Both the position numbers and the translations under genes were made by a program. DNA of 64,000 bases, taken from Rhabditoides inermis. Lineage: Eukaryota > Nematoda > Chromadorea > Rhabditida > Rhabditidae. Location: positions 1 to 64,000 of the forward strand of contig CAWZYM010000425.1 of NCBI GenBank assembly GCA_963966185.1, given 5' to 3'. Below the pieces are notes generated by a model that was not told the DNA's origin, did no database searches, and saw nothing but the letters and a program-made list of their open reading frames with translations. Numbering within the stretch: position 1 is the stretch's first letter; the number at the start of each line of letters is the position of its first letter. Below are positions 25,722 to 39,300 of this stretch, one piece after another.

Positions 25722-28129
25722 ACTGTGGTGTTTTGTATCTCTGTGATACATACTGTGGTGTTTTGTATCACATTGGTACAAATTGGGGTGTTTTGTATCA
25801 CATTGGTACAAATTGTGGTGTTTTGTATCACATTGGTACAAATTGTGGTGTTTTGTATCACATTGGTACAAATTGTGGTGTTTTGTATCACATTGGTACA
25901 AATTGTGGTGTTTTGTTTCTCTGTGATACAAACAGTAGTGCTTTGTATCACATTGGTGTAAATTGTAGTGTTTTGTATCACATTGGTACAAATTGTGGTG
26001 TTTTGTATCTCTGTGATACAAACTGTGGTGTTTTGTATCTCTGTGATACAAACTGTGGTGTTTTGTATCACATTGGTACAAATTGGGGTGTTTTGTATCA
26101 CTGTGATACAAATTGTGGTGTTTTGTATCTCTGTGATACAAACTGTGGTGTTTTGTATCTCTGTGATACAAACTGTGGTGTTTTGTAACACATTGGTACA
26201 AATTGTGGTGTTTTGTTTCTCTGTGATACAAACTGTGGTGTTTTGTACCACAATGGTACAAATTGTGGTGTTTTGTATCTATAACTGTGGTGTTTTGTAT
26301 CGCATTGGTACAAATTGTGGTGTTTTGTATCTCTGTGATACAAACAGTAGTGCTTTGTATCACATTGGTGTAAATTGTAGTGTTTTGTATCACATTGGTA
26401 CAAATTGTGGTGTTTTGTATCACATTGGTACAAATTGTGGTGTTTTGTATCTCTGTGATACAAATTGTGGTGTTTTGTATCTCTGTGATACAAACTGTGG
26501 TGTTTTGTATCTCTGTGATACAAACTGTGGTGTTTTGTATCACATTGGTACAAATTGGGGTGTTTTGTATCTCTGTGAAACAAATTGTGGTGTTTTGTTT
26601 CTCTGTGATACAAACTGTGGTGTTTCGTATCTATGTGATACAAACTGTGGTGTTTTGTATCGCATTGGTACAAATTGTGGTGTTTTGTATCACATTGGTA
26701 CAAATTGTGGTGTTTTGTTTCTCTGTGATACAAATTGTGGTGTTTTGTATCTCTGTGATACAAACTGTGGTGTTTTGTATATCTGTGATACAAACAGTAG
26801 TGCTTTGTATCACATTGGTGTAAATTGTAGTGTTTTGTATCACATTGGTACAAATTGTGGTGTTTTGTATCTCTGTGATACAAACTGTGGTGTTTTGTAT
26901 CTCTGTGATACAAACTGTGGTGTTTTGTATCACATTGGTACAAATTGGGGTGTTTTGTATCACTGTGATACAAATTGTGGTGTTTTGTATCTCTGTGATA
27001 CAAACTGTGGTGTTTTGTATCTCTGTGATACAAACTGTGGTGTTTTGTAACACATTGGTACAAATTGTGGTGTTTTGTTTCTCTGTGATACAAACTGTGG
27101 TGTTTTGTACCACAATGGTACAAATTGTGGTGTTTTGTATCTATAACTGTGGTGTTTTGTATCGCATTGGTACAAATTGTGGTGTTTTGTATCTCTGTGA
27201 TACAAACAGTAGTGCTTTGTATCACATTGGTGTAAATTGTAGTGTTTTGTATCACATTGGTACAAATTGTGGTGTTTTGTATCTCTGTGATACAAACTGT
27301 GGTGTTTTGTATCTCTGTGATACAAACTGTGGTGTTTTGTATCACATTGGTACAAATTGGGGTGTTTTGTATCACTGTGATACAAATTGTGGTGTTTTGT
27401 ATCTCTGTGATACAAACTGTGGTGTTTTGTATCTCTGTGATACAAACTGTGGTGTTTTGTAACACATTGGTACAAATTGTGGTGTTTTGTATCTCTGTGA
27501 TACAAACTGTGGTGTTTTGTAACACATTGGTACAAATTGTGGTGTTTTGTTTCTCTGTGATACAAACTGTGGTGTTTTGTACCACAATGGTACAAATTGT
27601 GGTGTTTTGTATCTATAACTGTGGTGTTTTGTATCGCATTGGTACAAATTGTGGTGTTTTGTATCTCTGTGATACAAACAGTAGTGCTTTGTATCACATT
27701 GGTGTAAATTGTAGTGTTTTGTATCACATTGGTACAAATTGTGGTGTTTTGTATCACATTGGTACAAATTGTGGTGTTTTGTATCTCTGTGATACAAATT
27801 GTGGTGTTTTGTATCTCTGTGATACAAACTGTGGTGTTTTGTATCACATTGGTACAAATTGGGGTGTTTTGTATCTCTGTGAAACAAATTGTGGTGTTTT
27901 GTTTCTCTGTGATACAAACTGTGGTGTTTTGTATCACATTGGTACAAATTGTGGTGTTTTGTATCTCTGTGATACAAATTGTGGTGTTTTGTATCTCTGT
28001 GATACAAACTGTGGTGTTTCGTATCTATGTGATACAAACTGTGGTGTTTTGTATCGCATTGGTACAAATAGTGGTGTTTTGTATCACATTGGTACAAATT
28101 GTGGTGTTTTGTTTCTCTGTGATACAAAT

Positions 28130-31100
28130 TGTGGTGTTTTGTATCTCTGTGATACAAACTGTGGTGTTTTGTATATCTGTGATACAAACAGTAGTGCTTT
28201 GTATCACATTGGTGTAAATTGTAGTGTTTTGTATCACATTGGTACAAATTGTGGTGTTTTGTATCTCTGTGATACAAACTGTGGTGTTTTGTATCTCTGT
28301 GATACAAACTGTGGTGTTTTGTATCACATTGGTACAAATTGGGGTGTTTTGTATCACTGTGATACAAATTGTGGTGTTTTGTATCTCTGTGATACAAACT
28401 GTGGTGTTTTGTATCTCTGTGATACAAACTGTGGTGTTTTGTAACACATTGGTACAAATTGTGGTGTTTTGTTTCTCTGTGATACAAACTGTGGTGTTTT
28501 GTACCACAATGGTACAAATTGTGGTGTTTTGTATCTATAACTGTGGTGTTTTGTATCGCATTGGTACAAATTGTGGTGTTTTGTATCTCTGTGATACAAA
28601 CAGTAGTGCTTTGTATCACATTGGTGTAAATTGTAGTGTTTTGTATCACATTGGTACAAATTGTGGTGTTTTGTATCACATTGGTACAAATTGTGGTGTT
28701 TTGTATCTCTGTGATACAAATTGTGGTGTTTTGTATCTCTGTGATACAAACTGTGGTGTTTTGTATCTCTGTGATACAAACTGTGGTGTTTTGTATCACA
28801 TTGGTACAAATTGGGGTGTTTTGTATCTCTGTGAAACAAATTGTGGTGTTTTGTTTCTCTGTGATACAAACTGTGGTGTTTTGTATCACATTGGTACAAA
28901 TTGTGGTGTTTTGTATCTCTGTGATACAAATTGTGGTGTTTTGTATCTCTGTGATACAAACTGTGGTGTTTCGTATCTATGTGATACAAACTGTGGTGTT
29001 TTGTATCGCATTGGTACAAATTGTGGTGTTTTGTATCACATTGGTACAAATTGTGGTGTTTTGTTTCTCTGTGATACAAATTGTGGTGTTTTGTATCTCT
29101 GTGATACAAACTGTGGTGTTTTGTATCTCTGTGATACAAACTGTGGTGTTTTGTATCACATTTGTACAAATTGTGGTGTTTTGTATCTCTGTGATACAAA
29201 CTGTGGTGTTTTGTATCTCTGTGATACAAACTGTGGTGTTTTGTATCACATTGGTACAAATTGGGGTGTTTTGTATCACATTGGTACAAATTGTGGTGTT
29301 TTGTATCACATTGGTACAAATTGTGGTGTTTTGTATCACATTGGTACAAATTGTGGTGTTTTGTATCACATTGGTACAAATTGTGGTGTTTTGTTTCTCT
29401 GTGATACAAACAGTAGTGCTTTGTATCACATTGGTGTAAATTGTAGTGTTTTGTATCACATTGGTACAAATTGTGGTGTTTTGTATCACATTGGTACAAA
29501 TTGTGGTGTTTTGTATCTCTGTGATACAAATTGTGGTGTTTTGTATCACAATGGTACAAATTGTGGTGTTTTGTATCTCTGTGATACAAACTGTGGTGTT
29601 TTGTATCTATATGATACAAACTGTGGTGTTTTGTATCGCATTGGTACAAATTGTGGTGTTTTGTATCTCTGTGATACAAACAGTAGTGCTTTGTATCACA
29701 TTGGTGTAAATTGTAGTGTTTTGTATCACATTGGTACAAATTGTGGTGTTTTGTATCACATTGGTACAAATTGTGGTGTTTTGTATCTCTGTGATACAAA
29801 TTGTGGTGTTTTGTATCACAATGGTACAAATTGTGGTGTTTTGTATCTCTGTGATACAAACTGTGGTGTTTTGTATCTCTGTGATACAAACTGTGGTGTT
29901 TTGTATCTCTGTGATACAAACTGTGGTGTTTTGTATCTCTGTGAAACAAATTGTGGTGTTTTGTTTCTCTGTGATACAAACTGTGGTGTTTTGTATCACA
30001 TTGGTACAAATTGTGGTGTTTTGTATCTCTGTGATACAAATTGTGGTGTTTTGTATCTCTGTGATACAAACTATGGTGTTTTGTATCTCTGTGATACAAA
30101 CTGTGGTGTTTTGTATCGCATTGGTACAAATTGGGGTGTTTTGTATCTCTGTGATACAAATTGTGGTGTTTTGTATCTCTGTGATACAAACTATGGTGTT
30201 TTGTATCACATTGGTACAAATTGTGGTGTTTTGTATCTCTGTGATACAAATTGTGGTGTTTTGTATCTCTGTGATACAAACTATGGTGTTTTGTATCTCT
30301 GTGATACAAACTGTGGTGTTTTGTATCTCTGTGATACAAACTGTGGTGTTTTGTATATCTGTGATACAAACAGTAGTGCTTTGTATCACATTGGTGTAAA
30401 TTGTAGTGTTTTGTATCACATTGGTACAAATTGTGGTGTTTTGTATCTCTGTGATACAAACTGTGGTGTTTTGTATCTCTGTGATACAAACTGTGGTGTT
30501 TTGTATCACATTGGTACAAATTGGGGTGTTTTGTATCACTGTGATACAAATTGTGGTGTTTTGTATCTCTGTGATACAAACTGTGGTGTTTTGTATCTCT
30601 GTGATACAAACTGTGGTGTTTTGTAACACATTGGTACAAATTGTGGTGTTTTGTTTCTCTGTGATACAAACTGTGGTGTTTTGTACCACAATGGTACAAA
30701 TTGTGGTGTTTTGTATCTATAACTGTGGTGTTTTGTATCGCATTGGTACAAATTGTGGTGTTTTGTATCTCTGTGATACAAACAGTAGTGCTTTGTATCA
30801 CATTGGTGTAAATTGTAGTGTTTTGTATCACATTGGTACAAATTGTGGTGTTTTGTATCACATTGGTACAAATTGTGGTGTTTTGTATCTCTGTGATACA
30901 AATTGTGGTGTTTTGTATCTCTGTGATACAAACTGTGGTGTTTTGTATCTCTGTGATACAAACTGTGGTGTTTTGTATCACATTGGTACAAATTGGGGTG
31001 TTTTGTATCTCTGTGAAACAAATTGTGGTGTTTTGTTTCTCTGTGATACAAACTGTGGTGTTTTGTATCACATTGGTACAAATTGTGGTGTTTTGTATCT

Positions 31101-32500
31101 CTGTGATACAAATTGTGGTGTTTTGTATCTCTGTGATACAAACTGTGGTGTTTCGTATCTATGTGATACAAACTGTGGTGTTTTGTATCGCATTGGTACA
31201 AATTGTGGTGTTTTGTATCACATTGGTACAAATTGTGGTGTTTTGTTTCTCTGTGATACAAATTGTGGTGTTTTGTATCTCTGTGATACAAACTGTGGTG
31301 TTTTGTATCTCTGTGATACAAACTGTGGTGTTTTGTATCACATTTGTACAAATTGTGGTGTTTTGTATCTCTGTGATACAAACTGTGGTGTTTTGTATCT
31401 CTGTGATACAAACTGTGGTGTTTTGTATCACATTGGTACAAATTGGGGTGTTTTGTATCACATTGGTACAAATTGTGGTGTTTTGTATCACATTGGTACA
31501 AATTGTGGTGTTTTGTATCACATTGGTACAAATTGTGGTGTTTTGTATCACATTGGTACAAATTGTGGTGTTTTGTTTCTCTGTGATACAAACAGTAGTG
31601 CTTTGTATCACATTGGTGTAAATTGTAGTGTTTTGTATCACATTGGTACAAATTGTGGTGTTTTGTATCACATTGGTACAAATTGTGGTGTTTTGTATCT
31701 CTGTGATACAAATTGTGGTGTTTTGTATCACAATGGTACAAATTGTGGTGTTTTGTATCTCTGTGATACAAACTGTGGTGTTTTGTATCTATATGATACA
31801 AACTGTGGTGTTTTGTATCGCATTGGTACAAATTGTGGTGTTTTGTATCTCTGTGATACAAACAGTAGTGCTTTGTATCACATTGGTGTAAATTGTAGTG
31901 TTTTGTATCACATTGGTACAAATTGTGGTGTTTTGTATCACATTGGTACAAATTGTGGTGTTTTGTATCTCTGTGATACAAATTGTGGTGTTTTGTATCA
32001 CAATGGTACAAATTGTGGTGTTTTGTATCTCTGTGATACAAACTGTGGTGTTTTGTATCTCTGTGATACAAACTGTGGTGTTTTGTATCTCTGTGATACA
32101 AACTGTGGTGTTTTGTATCTCTGTGAAACAAATTGTGGTGTTTTGTTTCTCTGTGATACAAACTGTGGTGTTTTGTATCACATTGGTACAAATTGTGGTG
32201 TTTTGTATCTCTGTGATACAAATTGTGGTGTTTTGTATCTCTGTGATACAAACTATGGTGTTTTGTATCTCTGTGATACAAACTGTGGTGTTTTGTATCG
32301 CATTGGTACAAATTGGGGTGTTTTGTATCTCTGTGATACAAATTGTGGTGTTTTGTATCTCTGTGATACAAACTATGGTGTTTTGTATCACATTGGTACA
32401 AATTGTGGTGTTTTGTATCTCTGTGATACAAATTGTGGTGTTTTGTATCTCTGTGATACAAACTATGGTGTTTTGTATCTCTGTGATACAAACTGTGGTG
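28130..32500. repeat. 2182-bp tandem duplication in the 30-bp array
   Basis: The order of unit variants from about 28.13 to 30.3 kb repeats from about 30.3 to 32.5 kb at an offset of 2182 bp (72 units of 30 bp plus one 22-bp unit). The 22-bp marker (28534 and 30716), the tatatctgtgat variant and the catttgtac variant (29160 and 31342) keep this offset. Edges are approximate because the units are so similar. Confidence 0.8.
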
Positions 32501-35500
32501 TTTTGTATCACATTGGTACAAATTGGGGTGTTTTGTATCACATTGGTACAAATTGTGGTGTTTTGTATCACATTGGTACAAATTGTGGTGTTTTGTATCA
32601 CATTGGTACAAATTGTGGTGTTTTGTATCACATTGGTACAAATTGTGGTGTTTTGTTTCTCTGTGATACAAACAGTAGTGCTTTGTATCACATTGGTGTA
32701 AATTGTAGTGTTTTGTATCACATTGGTACAAATTGTGGTGTTTTGTATCACATTGGTACAAATTGTGGTGTTTTGTATCTCTGTGATACAAATTGTGGTG
32801 TTTTGTATCACAATGGTACAAATTGTGGTGTTTTGTATCTCTGTGATACAAACTGTGGTGTTTTGTATCTATATGATACAAACTGTGGTGTTTTGTATCG
32901 CATTGGTACAAATTGTGGTATTTGTATCTCTGTGATACAAACAGTAGTGCTTTGTATCACATTGGTGTAAATTGTAGTGTTTTGTATCACATTGGTACAA
33001 ATTGTGGTGTTTTGTATCACATTGGTACAAATTGTGGTGTTTTGTATCTCTGTGATACAAATTGTGGTGTTTTGTATCACAATGGTACAAATTGTGGTGT
33101 TTTGTATCTCTGTGATACAAACTGTGGTGTTTTGTATCTCTGTGATACAAACTGTGGTGTTTTGTATCTCTGTGATACAAACTGTGGTGTTTTGTATCTC
33201 TGTGAAACAAATTGTGGTGTTTTGTTTCTCTGTGATACAAACTGTGGTGTTTTGTATCACATTGGTACAAATTGTGGTGTTTTGTATCTCTGTGATACAA
33301 ATTGTGGTGTTTTGTTTCTCTGTGATACAAATTGTGGTGTTTTGTATCTCTGTGATACAAACTGTGGTGTTTTGTATATCTGTGATACAAACAGTAGTGC
33401 TTTGTATCACATTGGTGTAAATTGTAGTGTTTTGTATCACATTGGTACAAATTGTGGTGTTTTGTATCTCTGTGATACAAACTGTGGTGTTTTGTATCTC
33501 TGTGATACAAACTGTGGTGTTTTGTATCACATTGGTACAAATTGGGGTGTTTTGTATCACTGTGATACAAATTGTGGTGTTTTGTATCTCTGTGATACAA
33601 ACTGTGGTGTTTTGTATCTCTGTGATACAAACTGTGGTGTTTTGTAACACATTGGTACAAATTGTGGTGTTTTGTTTCTCTGTGATACAAACTGTGGTGT
33701 TTTGTACCACAATGGTACAAATTGTGGTGTTTTGTATCTATAACTGTGGTGTTTTGTATCGCATTGGTACAAATTGTGGTGTTTTGTATCTCTGTGATAC
33801 AAACAGTAGTGCTTTGTATCACATTGGTGTAAATTGTAGTGTTTTGTATCACATTGGTACAAATTGTGGTGTTTTGTATCACATTGGTACAAATTGTGGT
33901 GTTTTGTATCTCTGTGATACAAATTGTGGTGTTTTGTATCTCTGTGATACAAACTGTGGTGTTTTGTATCTCTGTGATACAAACTGTGGTGTTTTGTATC
34001 ACATTGGTACAAATTGGGGTGTTTTGTATCTCTGTGAAACAAATTGTGGTGTTTTGTTTCTCTGTGATACAAACTGTGGTGTTTTGTATCACATTGGTAC
34101 AAATTGTGGTGTTTTGTATCTCTGTGATACAAATTGTGGTGTTTTGTATCTCTGTGATACAAACTGTGGTGTTTCGTATCTATGTGATACAAACTGTGGT
34201 GTTTTGTATCGCATTGGTACAAATTGTGGTGTTTTGTATCACATTGGTACAAATTGTGGTGTTTTGTTTCTCTGTGATACAAATTGTGGTGTTTTGTATC
34301 TCTGTGATACAAACTGTGGTGTTTTGTATCTCTGTGATACAAACTGTGGTGTTTTGTATCACATTTGTACAAATTGTGGTGTTTTGTATCTCTGTGATAC
34401 AAACTGTGGTGTTTTGTATCTCTGTGATACAAACTGTGGTGTTTTGTATCACATTGGTACAAATTGGGGTGTTTTGTATCACATTGGTACAAATTGTGGT
34501 GTTTTGTATCACATTGGTACAAATTGTGGTGTTTTGTATCACATTGGTACAAATTGTGGTGTTTTGTATCACATTGGTACAAATTGTGGTGTTTTGTTTC
34601 TCTGTGATACAAACAGTAGTGCTTTGTATCACATTGGTGTAAATTGTAGTGTTTTGTATCACATTGGTACAAATTGTGGTGTTTTGTATCACATTGGTAC
34701 AAATTGTGGTGTTTTGTATCTCTGTGATACAAATTGTGGTGTTTTGTATCACAATGGTACAAATTGTGGTGTTTTGTATCTCTGTGATACAAACTGTGGT
34801 GTTTTGTATCTATATGATACAAACTGTGGTGTTTTGTATCGCATTGGTACAAATTGTGGTGTTTTGTATCTCTGTGATACAAACAGTAGTGCTTTGTATC
34901 ACATTGGTGTAAATTGTAGTGTTTTGTATCACATTGGTACAAATTGTGGTGTTTTGTATCACATTGGTACAAATTGTGGTGTTTTGTATCTCTGTGATAC
35001 AAATTGTGGTGTTTTGTATCACAATGGTACAAATTGTGGTGTTTTGTATCTCTGTGATACAAACTGTGGTGTTTTGTATCTCTGTGATACAAACTGTGGT
35101 GTTTTGTATCTCTGTGATACAAACTGTGGTGTTTTGTATCTCTGTGAAACAAATTGTGGTGTTTTGTTTCTCTGTGATACAAACTGTGGTGTTTTGTATC
35201 ACATTGGTACAAATTGTGGTGTTTTGTATCTCTGTGATACAAATTGTGGTGTTTTGTATCTCTGTGATACAAACTATGGTGTTTTGTATCTCTGTGATAC
35301 AAACTGTGGTGTTTTGTATCGCATTGGTACAAATTGGGGTGTTTTGTATCTCTGTGATACAAATTGTGGTGTTTTGTATCTCTGTGATACAAACTATGGT
35401 GTTTTGTATCACATTGGTACAAATTGTGGTGTTTTGTATCTCTGTGATACAAATTGTGGTGTTTTGTATCTCTGTGATACAAACTATGGTGTTTTGTATC

Positions 35501-36340
35501 TCTGTGATACAAACTGTGGTGTTTTGTATCACATTGGTACAAATTGGGGTGTTTTGTATCACATTGGTACAAATTGTGGTGTTTTGTATCACATTGGTAC
35601 AAATTGTGGTGTTTTGTATCACATTGGTACAAATTGTGGTGTTTTGTATCACATTGGTACAAATTGTGGTGTTTTGTTTCTCTGTGATACAAACAGTAGT
35701 GCTTTGTATCACATTGGTGTAAATTGTAGTGTTTTGTATCACATTGGTACAAATTGTGGTGTTTTGTATCACATTGGTACAAATTGTGGTGTTTTGTATC
35801 TCTGTGATACAAATTGTAGTGTTTTGTATCACAATGGTACAAATTGTGGTGTTTTGTATCTCTGTGATACAAACTGTGGTGTTTTGTATCTATATGATAC
35901 AAACTGTGGTGTTTTGTATCGCATTGGTACAAATTGTGGTATTTGTATCTCTGTGATACAAACAGTAGTGCTTTGTATCACATTGGTGTAAATTGTAGTG
36001 TTTTGTATCACATTGGTACAAATTGTGGTGTTTTGTATCACATTGGTACAAATTGTGGTGTTTTGTATCTCTGTGATACAAATTGTGGTGTTTTGTATCA
36101 CAATGGTACAAATTGTGGTGTTTTGTATCTCTGTGATACAAACTGTGGTGTTTTGTATCTCTGTGATACAAACTGTGGTGTTTTGTATCTCTGTGATACA
36201 AACTGTGGTGTTTTGTATCTCTGTGAAACAAATTGTGGTGTTTTGTTTCTCTGTGATACAAACTGTGGTGTTTTGTATCACATTGGTACAAATTGTGGTG
36301 TTTTGTATCTCTGTGATACAAATTGTGGTGTTTTGTATCT
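30340..36340. repeat. 3021-bp tandem duplication in the 30-bp array
   Basis: Unit order from about 30.34 to 33.3 kb recurs at about 33.36 to 36.3 kb with an offset of 3021 bp. The 22-bp marker (30716 and 33737) and the 29-bp unit (about 32919 and 35939) both keep the offset. A g-to-a change near 35818 (tgtggtg to tgtagtg) distinguishes the later copy. The copies diverge after about 33.3 and 36.3 kb. Confidence 0.8.
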
Positions 36341-39300
36341 CTGTGATACAAACTATGGTGTTTTGTATCTCTGTGATACAAACTGTGGTGTTTTGTATCG
36401 CATTGGTACAAATTGTGGTGTTTTGTATCACATTGGTACAAATTGTGGTGTTTTGTTTCTCTGTGATACAAACAGTAGTGTTTTGTATCACATTGGTGTA
36501 AATTGTAGTGTTTTGTATCACATTGGTACAAATTGTGGTGTTTTGTATCACATTGGTACAAACTGTGGTGTTTTGTATCACATTGGTACAAATTGGGGTG
36601 TTTTGTGTCTCTGTGATACAAATTGTGGTGTTTTGTTTCTCTGTGATACAAACATTAGTGCTTTGTATCACATTGGTGTAAATTGTAGTGTTTTGTATCA
36701 CATAGGTACAAATTGTGGTGTTTTGTATCTCTGTGATACAAACTGTGGTGTTTTGTATCGCATTGGTACAAATTGTGGTGTTTTGTATCACAATGGTACA
36801 AATTGTGGTGTTTTGTATCTCTGTGATACAAACTGTGGTGTTTTGTATCTCTGTGATACAAACTGTGGTGTTTTGTATCACATTGGTACAAATTGTGGTG
36901 TTTTGTATCACATTGGTACAAATTGTGGTGTTTTGTTTCTCTGTGAAACAAACTGTGGTGTTTTGTACCACAATGGTACAAATTGTGGTGTTTTGTATCT
37001 ATATGATACAAACTGTGGTGTTTTGTATCGCATTGGTACAAATTGTGGTGTTTTGTATCTCTGTGATACAAACAGTAGTGCTTTGTATCACATTGGTGTA
37101 AATTGTAGTGTTTTGTATCACATTGGTACAAATTGTGGTGTTTTGTATCACATTGGTACAAATTGTGGTGTTTTGTAACTCTGTGATACAAATTGTGGTG
37201 TTTTGTATCACAATGGTACAAATTGTGGTGTTTTGTATCTCTGTGATACAAACTGTGGTGTTTTGTATCTCTGTGATACAAATTGTGGTGTTTTGTATCA
37301 CATTGGTACAAATTGTGGTGTTTTGTATCTCTGTGATACAAATTGTGGTGTTTTGTATCACAATGGTACAAATTGTGGTGTTTTGTATCTCTGTGATACA
37401 AACTGTGGTGTTTTGTATCTCTGTGATACAAACTGTGGTGTTTTGTATCACATTGGTACAAATTGTGGTGTTTTGTATCTCTGTGATACAAACTGTGGTG
37501 TTTTGTATCTCTGTGATACAAACTTTGGTGTTTTGTATCACATTGGTACAAATTGGGGTGTTTTGTATCTCTGTGATACAAATTGTGGTGTTTTGTATCT
37601 CTGTGATACAAACTGTGGTGTTTTGTAACACATTGGTACAAATTGTGGTGTTTTGTATCACATTGGTACAAGTTGTGGTGTTTTGTGTCTTTGTGATACA
37701 AAATGTGGTGTTTTGTATCTCTGTGATACAAACTGTGGTGTTTTGTATCACATTGGTACAAATTGTGGTGTTTTGTATCTCTGTGATACAAACTGTGGTG
37801 TTTTGTATCACATTGGTACAAATTGGGGTGTTTTGTGTCTCTGTGATACAAATTGTGGTGTTTTCTTTCTCTGTGATACAAACAGTAGTGCTTTGTATCA
37901 CATTGGTGTAAATTGTAGTGTTTTGTATCACATAGGTACAAATTGTGGTGTTTTGTATCTCTGTGATACAAACTGTGGTGTTTTGTATCGCATTGGTACA
38001 AATTGTGGTGTTTTGTATCTCTGTGATACAAACTGTGGTGTTTTGTATCGCATTGGTACAAATTGTGGTGTTTTGTATCACAATGGTACAAATTGTGGTG
38101 TTTTGTATCTCTGTGATACAAACTGTGGTGTTTTGTATCTCTGTGATACAAACTGTGGTGTTTTGTATCACATTGGTACAAATTGTGGTGTTTTGTATCA
38201 CATTGGTACAAATTGTGGTGTTTTGTTTCTCTGTGAAACAAACTGTGGTGTTTTGTACCACAATGGTACAAATTGTGGTGTTTTGTATCTATATGATACA
38301 AACTGTGGTGTTTTGTATCGCATTGGTACAAATTGTGGTGTTTTGTATCTCTGTGATACAAACAGTAGTGCTTTGTATCACATTGGTGTAAATTGTAGTG
38401 TTTTGTATCACATTGGTACAAATTGTGGTGTTTTGTATCACATTGGTACAAATTGTGGTGTTTTGTAACTCTGTGATACAAATTGTGGTGTTTTGTATCA
38501 CAATGGTACAAATTGTGGTGTTTTGTATCTCTGTGATACAAACTGTGGTGTTTTGTATCTCTGTGATACAAATTGTGGTGTTTTGTATCACATTGGTACA
38601 AATTGTGGTGTTTTGTATCTCTGTGATACAAATTGTGGTGTTTTGTATCACAATGGTACAAATTGTGGTGTTTTGTATCTCTGTGATACAAACTGTGGTG
38701 TTTTGTATCTCTGTGATACAAACTGTGGTGTTTTGTATCACATTGGTACAAATTGTGGTGTTTTGTATCTCTGTGATACAAACTGTGGTGTTTTGTATCT
38801 CTGTGATACAAACTTTGGTGTTTTGTATCACATTGGTACAAATTGGGGTGTTTTGTATCTCTGTGATACAAATTGTGGTGTTTTGTATCTCTGTGATACA
38901 AACTGTGGTGTTTTGTAACACATTGGTACAAATTGTGGTGTTTTGTATCACATTGGTACAAGTTGTGGTGTTTTGTGTCTTTGTGATACAAAATGTGGTG
39001 TTTTGTATCTCTGTGATACAAACTGTGGTGTTTTGTATCACATTGGTACAAATTGTGGTGTTTTGTATCTCTGTGATACAAACTGTGGTGTTTTGTATCA
39101 CATTGGTACAAATTGGGGTGTTTTGTGTCTCTGTGATACAAATTGTGGTGTTTTCTTTCTCTGTGATACAAACAGTAGTGCTTTGTATCACATTGGTGTA
39201 AATTGTAGTGTTTTGTATCACATAGGTACAAATTGTGGTGTTTTGTATATCTGTGATACAAACTGTGGTGTTTTGTATCGCATTGGTACAAATTGTGGTG

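Noticed and set aside
25373..26188. Plus-strand open frame of 271 codons running through the island into the 30-bp array, with an acceptor-like gtctcctccagttcctcccag in it
   Set aside because: Both ends lie in satellite DNA and the frame crosses the island without exon-like boundaries. The minus-strand reading explains the GC contrast, the 194-bp period and the phase. The plus-strand alternative cannot be fully excluded.
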